The notes: generated by a model from the letters alone, not told the origin. A stretch of DNA of 64,000 bases from Eutreptiella sp. 'Long Island Sound 2002' (GCA_964036045.1 OZ038381.1:125929708-125993707), one strand, 5' to 3'. Positions 27,775 through 40,860 are shown, counted from the first letter of the stretch. Made by a program: numbers and translations.

Positions 27775-30016
27775 TTTCGCGGTTACTAGACGCCTTTCGG
27801 CCCCGGGGGGCCACCTGGTCGGGCCAGGTGATATCCTCCCCACCGGGTCCTAGTGGGGGGCGCTTCATGACACACCTCCTGCCTGGTGGCGGAGTCCTCC
27901 GGGTTCACGGGGCTCGGAGCCCTGTCCCTCCCCGGCTTCCCGTTTCCGCCACTTCCCGGTCAGTGCATCACTTAGCAGCCGTAGCCGCAGGCGCTTACCC
28001 ACCGTGTCGCCCCCTTAATGCATGGTCGCCCGGGGTGCCGGCGCCGCCGGGCCCGTGCTACTGGCTTGTTGCCAGTGGGACCCCCTTGGGCTGGCGCGGA
28101 GGCTGCCCAGCCGTGGGGCTGGTGCGTGGCGCGTTGCGCCACTACTGGCTTGGCGGTCGCAGTGCCCTGGTCGTGTGTGCGCGGCGCTCGCAGCCCGTCC
28201 GGGGGGGTCCGGGCCGGTGCCGGGTTTCGTGTCTTCCCCGTTTCTTCCTTCCCGCCCCGCGTTTCCCGCGCTTTGTCTGGGGGGGCGTCCCATCCGGGTT
28301 TCCCTTATCCTCGCTCGCTGGTACGCCATTCCATGCGGTCTGTGCCTTCCGCAGGCTCGGTCTGGTTGCCCTTCTGGTATTCCCCGCGCGTCCTTTGCGT
28401 GTGCGTGCGCTCGTGCCCTCGCGGCGTCCGCGCCCCCCTCCCCCTTCCTGGGTCGGAGTGGCGCGCGCACCTCGCGCGTTCCCAGTGCCGGGCGCTTGTA
28501 GGGCCGTTCGACACGGTCCGTGCCCCTCCGCGTGTCCTGCCTCGGTCCCGTGCTCCGTTTGGTTTGCTAGGGGGGGGGGGGGCGGTCCGGTCCCGTTCCC
28601 CCCCTGCCTGGCCTGTGGTTCTGTGCCCCCCTTTGGGCGGGCCCGCGCGTCCAGGGGCGTTCCGGCGCCGGGGGGGGGGGCTGCCTGTGTGCAGTCCTCC
28701 CTGGAGGCACGGTCAGGGGGCCCCGAGGGGAGGGGGGTCCCCCTTCCTCGGTCCGTCCCTCTGCCTTCCATGGGCAGGCAACAAAGCGTGTGTCATTGGC
28801 GTTGCTCTGGTCATGGAGGGCGTGGCCCCCATACTGCTCCGGTTGGTGTGCGCGTGTTGTCCCAGGGCGTGCTCCGTGTGGCGTTCTTGTGCGCTGGCGC
28901 GGCTTTGCTTGCCTGTCGCGGCCCCGTGAGAGCAGGCAGGTTGGGGCATGGGGGAGCGTGGCGTACGGGCTCAGCTGCGCCCCCCCCCCCCCCCCCGGGC
29001 GCCGCGGCCCTTTCGGGGCGAGGTGGGACGTCCCCTCTGCCTTGGGGAGGGTGGAGGGCCGGTGCTGCCGTGGCCCGCGGGCCAGAGGGGGAGATTGGGG
29101 GGAGAGGGGAGGCGGAATCACGCCGTGGTTCCCCACCTCCCTCCTCCAGGGGGGCCGGCCTGTGGCCCCCGGCGCAGACCCCCTTTCTTCGCCGGCGCAT
29201 CCTCCCGAGGTATACTTGTTCGGCTGGGGTTGTTTGGCAGCCCCGGGTGCCGGGCGAGGCCTGGCCGGCCGCCGCTGGGTCAGCCTGACGGGGGGGGGGG
29301 GGGTCGGTGCGCCGTCCCCCCTCGGCGGCTCAGCTGGCTTGCCCCGCGGGGCGCGGGGCGGGAAGGTCTCCTTGCCGCAATCTGTGTCTCCGCCCTCCCC
29401 GGGTGGGCACCAAAGCAGGTCGTTTCGTCTGTGCCCCACCCCCCAGACCGCATTGGTTCATGTCCCGGTGCCGCCGTCCCGTTGCGTCCCACAGGGCGCC
29501 CTTGAGCGCCGGCGCAGGGCTGCTGGCCTGCCGCAGGCACTGCGGGAGTGGGCGGGCGGCTGACTGGAGGCACTCGGCGTACACTCAGCGTTCCCCCCTG
29601 GGTGTCGCGGCCCTCCGGGGGGGGGGTCCCCCCCAGGGCCCGGCGGGGGGGGGGCTGGGGCCGCCGCCCCCCTGGCCCGCCTCCGGCTGTCCGCGGACCG
29701 TGGGGGGGAGAGAGGGGGGAGAAGGGGGGGGGGGAGGGGGGGGCTCCCCTGCAGTCCCTCCCCGGTCCCCCGGCGCCGCTCCTGAGCGGCTGCAGGTGGG
29801 CGGCCTGGTGGTCCCAGTCCCGGGGGGCTAGCCGTCGACGGGGGGGGCGCACTCTCCTCCTGCCCCCCTCCACCCTTCGGGCGCTAGGCCGTCGCGCGGG
29901 CCCTCAACCATGGGCCCCCCGCTCTCCTCGCTGTCGCCGCCTCACCGCGTGGTGTTGGTTGGCGGGGGTGGGGGGGAGGGTCGGCGGGTGCTGGGGGTGT
30001 TGGTTCGGGTCAGTGG
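27775..30016. other. very GC-rich, G-homopolymer-rich stretch without a supportable gene
   Basis: Many runs of 8-16 G or C and long open frames on both strands that follow composition rather than coding signals. Probably 3' noncoding sequence of the minus-strand element to the right. Homopolymer runs make frames here unreliable. Confidence 0.5.
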
Positions 30017-32207
30017 TTAGCGGTTAGCGGGCTGCGGGGCAGTGGGCCCCCCTCCGCGCTCTTTGTCCCCGCCCTCCCCCCTACTGGAGGCGGCGCGCGC
30101 CCCTCTGCCGCGCCATACGGTGGGGGGGTGGGGGGTGCGCTCTGGGTCGGGGGGCCCGGTCCTGCCAGGGGAATGTCCCAAGTCACTGGTCCTTCCCAAC
30201 CCCCTCGTGCGCATCGCCCGGAACGGCGGGGCGCGGCCGTCACCTGCGTCGCCGCTTGTCTGGGGGCTGGGCTGCGGCAGCGGTGGGTTCCGCCGGCGGT
30301 AGCGCCAGTGGGTGAGGGCGGTGCGCTGGGCCGGGGGGAGCCAGTTGTTGGCCTCCGCATCCGTGATGCGGAGCACCGCCCCCGGCTCCAGGAAAGCCGG
30401 CCAAGTCGGCTCCCTGCCGGGCCACCCCGCCCAAATCACAGCCCGGAGGACCCTCTCCTGGACCTCCGGGGTCGCCGACCACCCCGGGGGCACCTCCAAG
30501 TTCCCCCCATCCCTCCAGAGGAGCACGGCATTGAAGGGCCATTTCCTCATCCCCCTGGTGGGCCCCTGAGGAGGCGCAGCTCAGCCACCCATACACCTCC
30601 ACCACCAGGGGGAGGGTCTGGCCCCCCAGGGGGTCGTGGACCGCGTTCCAGTGCCCGTCCCAGGGCCGGGCCCCCTCTGCCCCCCGCGCCAGCTCCTCTT
30701 GCGGCCCCCGTGCCTGCGGCGCCAGCGCCGCGCCCTGTCCCCCCGCTGCCGGGGCAGCGGCCATCCGTGCCGGCTCCGCCCTCGGCTCTGGCTCCGGCAG
30801 GGGGGCCCGGCTGATGCTGGGGTCGGGGAGGCTCGGGGGGGATGAGGTCCCCTGCGTCGGGGTTGATGTTGAGGTGGGCGTGGTGGTGGTGTTCGTGGTG
30901 GCTGTGGTGCGCCGGCATTTGTTAGATGCTGGGGGGGATGCACCGCACCTGCTGGACGCCCGGCTGCGGGGGCGCCCCGCTCCCTGTCCCCCTCCTTTCG
31001 CTCTGCCCACCCCCTGCGGCTCCCGTGCCCTGCCCTGCCTGCCCCCGGGGGGCTACGTCGCCCTTCCCTCCCTTGCACTTGGGCCCCTCTTCCGGCTCCT
31101 AAGCCTGTGACCTCCTGCCCACGTCGCGGGTCCCGTCCTCCCTCACCTGCGCCCTTAACTGCACCGCCGATGCCCGTATCCTTCCCGCGTCCGTGCCTTG
31201 TCCTTGGCTGCACCCCAGTTCGCCGACCGCACTCCGCTCCGCTCCATGCGCTCCGTGGCCGCCCGCCTTGGCGCCCTCCTTGCGTCCCTGCGTCCGTCCC
31301 CGGGTGCTGCCGCCCGCGCCCGTGTCCTTCCCGTGCCCTTGCCCCTTCCCTGCACTGTGTCCCGCGTCGTGCTGTCCGCTGCTCGTGCTCTGCCCCCTCC
31401 CGCTGCCGCTGGCCTTGGCGCCTTGCCCGCGCCCTCGCCCTCGCTCCTTGCCGCGTGTGTCCAGGCCTGTCCCCTGCGCTCGTCCTTGGGCACTCCCCCT
31501 GTCGCCTCCCGTCCCCCGCTCCGCGCTCCCGTGGCCGGCACCCTGCCCCTCCTTCGCGCCCTTCCCCCCCTCCCGGATCACGCGCCGGGCGTCCTGTTGG
31601 CGCCGCAGGTGCGGCAGCGTGACGCCCGTGGCGCTGGGGGGCGGACGGGCCACGGCCTCTCTCAGAGAAGGCCGCCTTAGGGGGGTACGGCTTCGGGGGG
31701 CTGGAGTGGGTGTGGCTGGGGTTGGTGTGGGCGCGGTACTTTGCGCCCTCCCTGCCCCCCGCTGCGGCTGCGGCGGCCCCCGGCAAGGCGCTCGGGGCCC
31801 GCGCTGGGGCCACCCCTTGCGCTGGCGGCGTGTCGCAGGCCGCGGCGTGGTCGGTCGGGGACAAGGCGCGGCCTGCTGGGGCTGTGGTCTCAGCTCCCTG
31901 TGCGCCCGGGGCCCCCTCCAGGGGCGGGGCGGCAGGGTTTGTGGCCTGGGCGGCGGGGGCGGTCTCCTTGGTCGGCGCGGGCTCCTGGGTCGACGGCTCG
32001 GGGTCGTGAGGGGCCGCCGGGGGCAGCCCGGCCGGCGGCCCAACCGGCATCGCTGCCTCCTCCAGCCGCTGCTTCTCGCGCTCCGCGAGGGTCTCCCCCG
32101 CGCATCCCGGGGAGACGGGGGCGCAGGAGCGGGACCGGCCGTGGCGGCGGTCGTCCCGCTGGGTGGAGCCATCGGAGTCCGACTTTACTTTTATCCTGGT
32201 CGGCATG
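30017..32207 (-). pseudogene. Arg/Gly/Pro-rich ORF1-like sequence in GC-rich island 2
   Basis: From the ATG at 32,207 (MPTRIKVKSDSDGS) the frame is open to 30,581 and, after one TGA, to 30,017. The start has mixed composition with an ETLAEREKQRLEEA helix. The middle is low-complexity basic. The end looks globular and is split between two frames (HWNAVHDPLGGQTLPLVVEV in one, then KWPFNAVLLWRDGGN and WPAFLEPGAVLRITDAEANN in the other), with a frame change near 30,560. Perhaps the ORF1 of a second minus-strand retroelement. No family assignment. Confidence 0.35.
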
Positions 32208-32247
32208 CGTGGCAGCAGACGTGTCCGCTCCACTACCTCCTAGTGCT

Positions 32248-34790
32248 TCAGTGGTGTGCCGTGGGCAGTGCCGTGCAGTTCTGCGCGGGGGGGAGGGGGG
32301 GGGGGGAGGGGGGGGCGGCGGTGGTGTTGGGCCCGTGCGGGCAGGGGCCAGTGGTCATCCATCGGCACTGGGGCGCGAGGCGGGTGAGCAACGCGGCCCA
32401 CCGGGGGTCGTCGGGTGACGCCGAGTGGAGCCGCACTAGGCGGACCCCCGTAACGGCGGTGACCTCCTGTGTTCGCAGGAAGGCGTGCACCCCGTCCCGT
32501 GCCGCGGGCGCCGGGAGGGGGGGGCGGGGCTCGGGCGCTGCCCCGTATAGGTGTATGGGGGTGATCTCCAGGACCCGCTCTGGGTCCCCGCGGATTGTGA
32601 GGACGAGGAGGAGCAGGCTGGAAACCAGGCGCTCTTGCCAGGGGACCTCCCCCCTGTGGTGGGCACCCCTGGTCCTGGAGAGGGGGGGGGACAGATGGGA
32701 GCTGGCCCAGCCGCGGGGTGCGTGCGTCGCTGGCGGGAGGGCAGGGCACCAGATGGGCTCCCTGGGGAACGCCTCGCACATGACAGCGTACAGGGGGGTC
32801 AGCCCGGTGCCGTCGTATACCGGGTCGGTCAGGCGGGGGCGGGTGAGCGCCTCGCCCGCGCCTTCCACAAATACCGTGATTTTGCCCACCTCCAACGCCT
32901 CGTCCGGCGGATGTAGAGGGTGGAGTGCCGCATCCATTCAGACACTTGGCCCCGGTACGTGACCCGCGCCTGGTTCAGGTTCGGGGCCGCGTCCCCGGGG
33001 CAGCGCGTCCTGAGGGCGCGCAGCAGGGCTGGGGCGCTGCTGTGGAGGGCCATGGCGGACCCTGCGCCCGTCAGCCGTAGGGTGTCCCCCATGGACGGGG
33101 GCCGGCCTGACCGTATGAACGTGCGCTACTCCACCCACTGCCCGTAGAGGGCTCCCTCAGGGCTTATGAGCCCCGGCCGGACAGCGTTCACAATCCGGTG
33201 CATCGCCGGGAGCAGCGTAGGGGCCCCCGCTCCGTTCAGGGCGCGGACGGCTGGGAGGGCGGCCTCGCTGAGGAAAGCCCTCGCGCTGCCCGCTGGGTTG
33301 TGCTGGGCAGCAGCGTGCGCCTCGTGCGCCTCCGTCAACGCGTCCGCCACCAGGCCCCGGAGGGCCGCCTCCTGCGCTCAGCGGCAGGCACTGATGTGAT
33401 TCGGCCTGTTCCCCCTTCGGCGAGGCATGGTGCTGCGGGCTCTGCAAGGCGCGGCGGCGGGCTGGGGTCAGGGCGCGAACACGTGCGACAGGTGCGCGAC
33501 GGACGTGGGGTCCAGCAAGTGCACGTGGATCCACAGGGGGGCGGCACCTGCGGGGCCCGCGCGGCCATGTGAAGGGGCGTGCGCCCCCCCGATGCGCTGT
33601 TGCAATGCCTTCTCTTCTGTGCGTCTGCGCGGGCCCGCGGGTGGTTCGGGCCAGGGGCACAGGGCCACCTCGGAGCACCGCGCGCCCCTGTTGGCGCCCG
33701 CCGGCGCTGCGGAGGATACAATGTTACACCCCTCGCAGAGGTGGCAGGCGTGTGGGAGGTGGGAGGACGGCAACCAGGTGCCGAGACGGCGGAGCCAGAG
33801 GTCGTCCCACCGTTGGCTACGGGGGTCCCGGCGCTCTAGCAGGCGGGCGCGGACGCCGCGCCGGTAGTCCCTGCCGAGCGTCTTCTGCTGGACCTCCTGC
33901 CACGTGTTGTCGGGGAGGATCCCGTGGTCGTGGAAGGCGGCGATCAGGTCATCCTATGCCTGCGAGGTGGGGCACCAGAGCGCTCCATCGGCACTCATCC
34001 GCGGCGCCCTGGTGGAGGACTGCCACAAGGCTGCCGTCCGCAATCGCCTCCCACTCTACCCGTAGTCCTTCACAGCTGTCTAGCTCCCGGCGTAGCGCGG
34101 CTGCAAGGTGGGAACAGAGCATGAGGAGCAGGGGCCCCGGAATGTCGCCCTGCCGGGACAGGGCGTCGTCGTACACAGGTCCCCCATTTTTGAGGTGCGC
34201 CACGGTGAGCCAGGCGGCCCCGCCCTCTAAGGGGAGCCACCGGACGGTGGCCGCGTCGCGTCCCGATGTGTGTATCTCCGTGGCTCGGAGCACGTTGGCG
34301 GTGTTGAGGACGATGGGGAGGGTGAAGGGCGCTCAGATGAGCGGTGACACGTCCCCACTCCACCCCACGTGAGGCTCCGCCCGTGGCCATCCCTCTGCCG
34401 CTGCGTCCCACGGGTGGTCGGTACCCCCCCCTGCCGATCATGGTGGGGCGTGGCCCGGTGTGCGGCCCCCACCCCTCGAGCGGGATGGCGGCGTACTGCT
34501 GTGCGGGGGCCCCAGGTGCGCGCGTGGCGGCGAACCACCGGCCCCATTTGCGCAGCCACTCCGCGCCCACTATACGGGCATGCCACGCGGTCATGGAGCC
34601 GCGCCCAATGATCCACGGCGGGAAGAGGGCGTCTTGTAGGTGCTTCCAGAAACCCCCCGGCAGGTTCCGGTACGGGTGGCGGTCCTCTTGCGGTGGGCAC
34701 TCCAGGGTGCCGTTCACGGCACAGAGGGAGCCCACGAAGTCCCTGCCAGGGCGCGCGGAAGGGGGGGGCTGTTGCCGTTGGTCGCGGTGA
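32248..34790 (-). pseudogene. degenerate protein-coding region of unknown family, 3' of the LINE
   Basis: Successive minus-strand blocks have protein-like composition but change frame: 34,340-34,790 (NLPGGFWKHLQDALFPPWII, WLRKWGRWFAA), 33,949-34,293 (GPLLLMLCSHLAAALRREL), 33,468-33,960 (DDLIAAFHDHGILPDNTW and a Cys pair in CHLCEGC), 32,829-33,350 with a TAG at about 33,126 (LNGAGAPTLLPAMHRIVNAV; VSEWMRHSTLYIRR), and 32,248-32,937 (GTGLTPLYAVMCEAFPREP). They may be the C-terminal part of the LINE ORF2 or a separate ORF3. I cannot decide, and no catalytic motif is visible. Confidence 0.35.
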
Positions 34791-37700
34791 GCCATCGGTG
34801 CACCCAGGCCGCCGCGCTTAGGGGCTCTTGGAGGAGTTGCTGCAGCCGGTGATTGCGGAGCTCCCACAGGAAATCTCCCAGTCGGAGCATGTGGTGGAGG
34901 AAATTGTCTACGGAGGTCCCTCCCGGCAGGTCGTAGCGGGCTATGGCGCGGAGCTGCGCTTCTGCTGCCTCGGACACCAGCCCAGAGCAGAAGACTTCCG
35001 TCCATGCGGCGCCCGCGGAGCGCCACGAGGCCACCCATAGAGCCTTGTCACCGGGCCTGAGGTAGCAGCCGCCTCTTGCACCGCCTGGCGGTAGTGGGGC
35101 CAGAAGAGCCGCGAGTGGGCGCATCGTACGTGCATGTGCAGCGAGGTCTCCTCCGGGCCGCCACAGAGGACGCACGGTTGCGGGGAGATGGCGACGCCGG
35201 AGAGCCGCTCCTTTCGGATGCGGAGCCTGCGCTGCACCGGCGTGTGGCCGTCCCTGGCCCGCAGCGCTCGGTGGTTGGTGGCCGTTGCGGTTAGGTCCCG
35301 GGCATGGACATAGGCTGCCGCGTGGGCCGCGCCCAGGGGTGTGTGCCCTCGGTGCGTCAGCGCATGGTCCATTTGTGCCCGTTGCGCGTCTGTGCTGAGT
35401 GTCTGCATTGTGGGGGGCCGCAGGTCAAGGTGGCCGTCATGACCAGCGACAATGAGCTGGGCGTGGCTGGGGCCCGGGGGCGTGTTCTGTAGGACGGTGT
35501 CCTGGGACGCCGCCCAGTCCGCCTTGTGCAGTAAGGCGTCGCTGTGGTGGGAGGTGGCTGGGGTAAACCAAAATGGGTGCTCGGTGTGTTGCCCTCGCGC
35601 ATGCAAGCCGTCCCAAAGCCATCGTAGGAGCATCTGGTTGACCACCTTCGCCGCGCCCGCGGGGACCCCCGTGGCCCGCTCGCGATCTGCGTGTCGCAGA
35701 AGATGGAGGATGACCTCGGCGTCCACCGTATGGATCCATGGCCTTGTGGACGCCATATTGCAGGGGGAGGGAGGCAGCCACCCCCTCCCCGTCGGGCACC
35801 GTGCCCGAGATGGGCACTGCCCACGTGTGGGTGAGGTCGGCGGCGAGGGCGACGCTGTCGGCGTGCCTGCAGGGCCCGCCCCCCGACGCATCAGAGGAGG
35901 TGTGGCCCCAGGCCTCCGGGATCCAGTAGTATCCAGTGGGGCTGAGCCACCCTGCATTGATGTCGGCGGATTGCCATCCGACGTCGGGGTTGCCGGCGGT
36001 CAGTTGGTCTACGCTCAGCGCCCTGGTGTCGTCGGGGCGGACCGCCGGGTGGTCGTGGAGTTGGACCTCAGCCCCGGCAATCGTGCTTGCCCAGGACCCG
36101 AGCACTGTCACATGCTCTCTGAGCCACGCCGGGCCTCCGCGCTGGTGCACAACCAGGTGTCCCGTGTCTTCCAGTTGGTCCTCCAGCGTGTGCACCGCCA
36201 TGTGTGGGTCGTGCGGCACTTCCGTAGCCACCAGCAGGGCGGTGCCGCGGGGGAGTCCACAGGGGCCTTGGCTGCCCCGCCCCCACCTGCACTATCACTC
36301 ACTCGGCCTGGAGCTGCGCTTGTTCCGCCGCCCTGGTGCATTGGTCATCCGTGGTCACCAACCATACCGGCGTCGGCGCGTGGGGCCGTGGGCACAGAGT
36401 CTCGGGCGACACGACATCCGCGTTAGGTTCCTGGTGCTCACCGTCCGCGAGTACGTCTCGGAGGATGTACAGGAGGGCCGCCAGTGGGTGGTATGCGGCC
36501 CCCTGCGTGGGGGGGGACAGACTGCCCTGACGGCAGTAGCCCCCGACGTGAAGGTGCAGGCCGCCCGGGGTCACCCGTGGGCCAGTGTGGGCGTCCTGCG
36601 TAGCCCTCGTGGGGTGGACGAGCCTCAGGTGGGGGTCCCGCGTGCCGGTGCTGTCGAAAAGGTGGACCAGAGCGTAGCGCCACCCAGGGTGGTCGGTGGG
36701 CTCCTGTTCGCGGCAGCAGTAGTGGAGGTGCTCATCAGCGCACTGGTGGAGGCATTCCCGCACCGCTGACGGCCACGGGTCGTCTTTGTTGGGGAAGGGG
36801 TGTTGCGCCCCGTGGTGCCCATGCCACGGCGTCGTGTGTTGCACCGTCAGGCGGCACGCGTCGCGGTGCCGCAGCTTGGCGGTGCGCAGCGTGACGATGT
36901 TGCCCGGGGGCGACTACAGTTGGACGTGGACTGCTCTGGGGCATGCGATGGGGTTGTAGAGCCCCACTCCCAGGGCGGCCAGGGCCTGGGGTATGCGGTG
37001 GACCCAGTTGCCCCCTGCCAGGGTTGCGAACTCCGGGACAGGGTAGTGTACCTTGGAGCATATGCCGTGCGCACCGGCGATTTACCAGAACATCCCGGTG
37101 ACCTCGCCGCGCACGGAGGCTGAGCGGTGGTGGACGAGCGTGCCCACGAGGGCCACCGCTGCCTGCTGGCACCGCGTTGGCACCCGCGTGAGTCCCAGGG
37201 TCCGGTCATCCTGCAGGCTGTCACGCGAGGCGTCGAAGGCGTACCGCGCCCTGTCCTTCGCGACCTCGACCGTGATGTGGTCCAGGTGGCGCGTGGTGTC
37301 GGAGTCGTCGGCGATGAAGGAAGCGACATATTGCGTCACCCCCCCCAGGATCACCAGGATGACATCCTGCACCACTTTCGGCGGCGCGAGGGTGTTGAGG
37401 CACCAGTGGTGCACCGCCGTGAGGCGCAGATGGTGTTTGCGCTGCAGGGAGAAGTCCCCGTCCGGCTGCAGCTGGAGTCCCAGGTAGGGGACGGAGTCCG
37501 ACGCCGGAACCCAGTGCCGTGGGTTTTCCAGGTGGGGGCAGAGGCGCAGCTGCAGGCTCGGGACCCCCTCGATGGTGGCCATGGCGCACTTGCGGGGGTT
37601 GAGCTCCATGCCCATCAAGCCTAGGTACGCGGCCACCGCCTCCACGCCCTCGACGAAGTGCTGCAGCGTGTGGGCAACTACCAGCAGGTCGTCAATGTAG

Positions 37701-40111
37701 GCCTGGATAAGGCCCCTTTCGGCCTCCCCGGGCGGACGCAGGCGGTGCCCCTGGGCCCTGAGCAGGGGCTCCAGGAGGATCGCATACAGCAGAGGGCTTT
37801 CAGGGTTGCCCTGCCGGGCGCCGCGCAGCATGTGGACTGGCTGCGTCAGCTAGTGCGCGGTGATGATGCGCAGCCTGGCGCATGTGTGGGAGAAGAGCAG
37901 GAGGTCGATGAACTCTTGCGGCACGGAGAGGTGGCGCAGGATGAGGTGGAGAGCGCCGTGCGGGGCGGTGTTGAAGGCCTTGCGGGCGTCGAAGGAGAAG
38001 ACGTAGTTGGGCCCTTCCCGCTAAAGCTGCTGCTGCACCATAATCAGGGGAGGGCCGGTATTGGAGCCGGGGAGGGCCCCCTGCTGCCAGTCGCTGACCA
38101 CTCCGTGCCGTGTGAGCACCTCCGTGATGCGCTGGGTGAGGGGGCCCGTGAGCAGCTTCGTGTCCAGTTGGACCAGAGCTATGGGCCTGTAGTTGTCCAG
38201 TTTTGCGGAGCCCGGCACCTTGGGGCTGAGCCAGATGTGCGCGTCCCTCCAGTGCATTGGCGGTTGGGCGCCGCAGAGGATGGCCCGGTAGGAGTGGACC
38301 AGGAGCCACTGGACGGGTGCTGGGAGGGCCTTGATGAAGCGGGCCTCCACGTGGTTGGGGCCCGGGGCCTTGGCATCGGCCTTGTCCAGCGCAGACTGCA
38401 GGTCCTGCATGGAGTACTGCTGGACCTGGGCCCAGGCCCCCTCAGGGACCTGGGGCAGGTCGCGGCCGAGGACCGCCTGGAGACCGGGGAGGTTCACCGG
38501 GCGTTTGTTGTACAGTTCCCGCTAGAAGGCGCGAACCGCGAACATCACGTTGTGGGCCTCTATAATGAGCGTTTGGGTGTTCGGGACCCGCACGTTCCAG
38601 AGGCCCGACAGGCCTGGGGCGTCTACCTATATGGCCCCTCGCACGGCTTTCCACCGCTGGGCGATGTCCTGGGCATGGCGGCGCCAGAAATCTTTGATGG
38701 CGCACTTGCGGTCCGCCGCCAGGAGTGCGCGCAAGTGGCGGATGTCCTCCTCGAGGGTGGCTGCTTGCCTCTCCAGCTCCTCCTGCAGCTGGCCCTGTGT
38801 GGCCGGGCGGAATCCGGGCGATGCACATCGCAGTTCCTCCATGAGTAGGAGCACTGCCTCAGATTGGATGCCATGCCGTGCTGCGTTCGCCTGGTATGCC
38901 GCCAGCGCGCACGTCGCCAGGGCGTCGTAGCGGAGAATTGCCGCCTGGAGCCGTTTCCCGCTCTCAGGGGGCTCCCCTCCCGCCGGGTCGGACCCCGCCA
39001 GGGACGGCTGCCGGCGTCCCACCACGTGCGCCAGGGCGTCCTGCGCCGCGTGGATGTGTTCAAACACCTTGTCCACAGCGGGCGCGGGCATGAACCCGTA
39101 AGCGTGCTGCTCAGCGGGGCCCAGCCAAGGTGCCAGGGAGGGCTCGCCCTGCGCGGCGGTGACTGCTGCCCACAGGCAGCGTTGGACGGGCGCGGCCTCG
39201 GCGTTTTACGGGGGGAGGCGGCCCTCCGTGTAGCTGTAGGGGGCGGGCATCGCCGCTTGCCCTGCCGCGTTGAGGAGGCCCGGCAGGGCCAGGCGGACCG
39301 GGAGGTGGTCCGACCCAATCACCTGGGGTTGTGCCATGCCGCGGGCCCAGACGCTCTCCCGCAGGGACCACGGCAGGAGGGGCTCGTTGACCCGGAAGGT
39401 GTCCACCCTGTGCCGGGACGGGTGGAGCGTGGGGGTCATGTCCTCCACGCCACCTGCCGTGGCCCTCCGGAAACCACAGGCCTCCCAGCCCGCTCGGAAG
39501 TGCTCCGTGGCCGGGTTGGTGGTGGCATCCATGTAGATGTTGGTGTCGCCAGCGATGACCACCGGGTGTCTCCCACCAAGGCTGCGCGCCGTGGCATACA
39601 TTTGTAAGTCGGCCCAGAAGGCCGCCCGCCCCGCCCATGGGGAGCAGCCTGCCGGCGGTCCGTGGACGTTGATGAGGGTGAGGCCACCCCCATCAGGTCG
39701 GATCTCCAGGGCCGCGGCCCTCCCGGGGACGATTTCCGTGAAACTGAGCACCTCGTGCTCGGCCACGTACTTGCTGCTGACGGCGGTGAGGAGGCCTCTC
39801 CCTCTCGAGGTGAAGTTGGCCCCTGTCTCCGCCAGCCGGCTGCTGAAGAACAGGGTGTACCCCTTGTCCCGGAGCGCCGCGGCCACGTGCATCTCCTGCA
39901 CCCGGATGGCGATTTCTGCTTCCTGGAGCATGATGGCAAAGCCCCCCTCCCGGGGTAGCATGCCGGTGATGAGGTGCTCCTTACCGGTACAGGCCGCCGG
40001 CCCCCGGCGCCGTCGGAGTGTGTCCCGGAGGGACCGGTCCGACGGGACGAGGCCGTTGCGCAGGTTCCAGGAGAGGAGCCAGAGGGCGTCGTCCGCCGCG
40101 TCCTCCTGGAG
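34714..40111 (-). pseudogene. LINE ORF2: APE endonuclease, reverse transcriptase, RNase H, zinc-binding tail; broken
   Basis: One minus-strand frame runs from 40,111 to 36,299 with no frameshift but with in-frame stops at 39,206 (TAA), 38,627, 38,522, 38,021 and 37,850 (TAG), 37,082 (TAA), 36,914 (TAG) and 36,299 (TGA). Endonuclease: LLSWNLRNG, FAIMLQEAEI, LINVHGP, VIAGDTNIYMD, GSDHLPV (about 39,300-40,070). RT: KAPGPNHVEARFIKAL, DNYRPIAL, FSFDARKAFNT, GARQGNPESPLLY, YIDDLLVVA (about 37,650-38,370). RNase H in two other frames: SSDASGGG near 35,890 and IHTVDAEVILHLL near 35,720. The zinc-binding RT-tail motif CVLCGG..E..H (about 35,090-35,160) is followed by a C-terminal region ending near 34,714. 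Nicks target DNA and primes reverse transcription when intact. The order of domains fits L1/Tad-like clades, not R2-like elements. Confidence 0.8.
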
Positions 40112-40385
40112 TCAGCTGTCCCGTGTCCGCATCGCCGCGGGGTCCACTGGAGCAGCCAGGTCTCCTGGTGTGCTGGGGCCATGGGGTGTGGGGAGCCCGC
40201 TCCCAGTGGGGCCCACAGGGGGGCCAGGGGGGCCAGTCCCGCGGGGATGGACCCTTGTTGGGCTGCACCGCTAGCCCCTGGGGCCGCTCTGGCCGCCTTC
40301 TCCTCGTCCTCTGGGGCCGCCGGGTGGCCGGCCGCCTGGGGTAGGGGGCCCTGGGCGTACGGGGCATGCCACAGAGATCTCCGTG

Positions 40386-40860
40386 CCCTCTCGTGGAGGA
40401 TGTGGGAGGCCGCCTCCTTGTCTTCCACTGGGGCGGCGGCGTGCACGGCGTGCCACGCAGGGTGTTCCAGCATCTCCCCACTTGTGTCCTACTTGTCTGC
40501 ACATAGGGGGCATTTCCTTGGCTCCGTGGCCCCCCATGCCGGGGGGGCGGCACCGACTTTCGGATGCCGCCCTCCGGCTCCGGGTCGAAGGGCAGGTTGG
40601 CCAGCGGAACCGTGTGTGGCGCCAGCGCGCAGCCCGGGGCCGTCCCATCGAGGGCCCGTGTCCGGGGCGCAGGTCCGGAACCCTGGACGGCGGCGCGCTG
40701 CGCGTCTGCCTGCAGCCACTCTTGCCAGTGCATCGCGCCGATCTGGCGGTCGGGCTTGCCCCTCGATCACAGGTCGTGGAAGGCCTGTAGCCAGTGACAT
40801 ACTGTGGTCAGGACCTCCAGCTGGAACTGTAGGTCGGCGGGGCGCGCCGCTGCCGGCCAC
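40386..40860 (-). pseudogene. zinc-finger segment upstream of the LINE endonuclease
   Basis: A minus-strand frame with CPLCADK, an in-frame TAG near 40,492, and then HPAWHAVH, giving a C2H2-like spacing, after a Pro/Arg-rich stretch. It is in a different frame from ORF2 and ends before the endonuclease. It could be the end of ORF1 or an N-terminal finger of ORF2. Confidence 0.4.

Noticed and set aside
27771-29288. 505-codon plus-strand open frame
   Set aside because: Repetitive Arg/Pro/Gly composition in a very GC-rich stretch where all six frames are long; no motif, and homopolymer runs dominate.
31193-32962. 589-codon plus-strand open frame
   Set aside because: Antisense to the minus-strand ORF1-like frame that starts with a sensible ATG; its composition is that of a GC-rich shadow.
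35452-36426. plus-strand open frames opposite the LINE
   Set aside because: They overlap the RNase H motifs on the minus strand and have none of their own.
38021-38629. stop-codon reassignment (UAR as sense) in this genome
   Set aside because: The intact Gypsy-B gag and pol end at TAG and TAA and use none internally, and other broken copies also carry TGA. Decay or sequencing error is simpler.
37658-38848. 396-codon plus-strand frame
   Set aside because: Complement of the LINE RT; codon-position mirroring in GC-rich DNA explains its openness.
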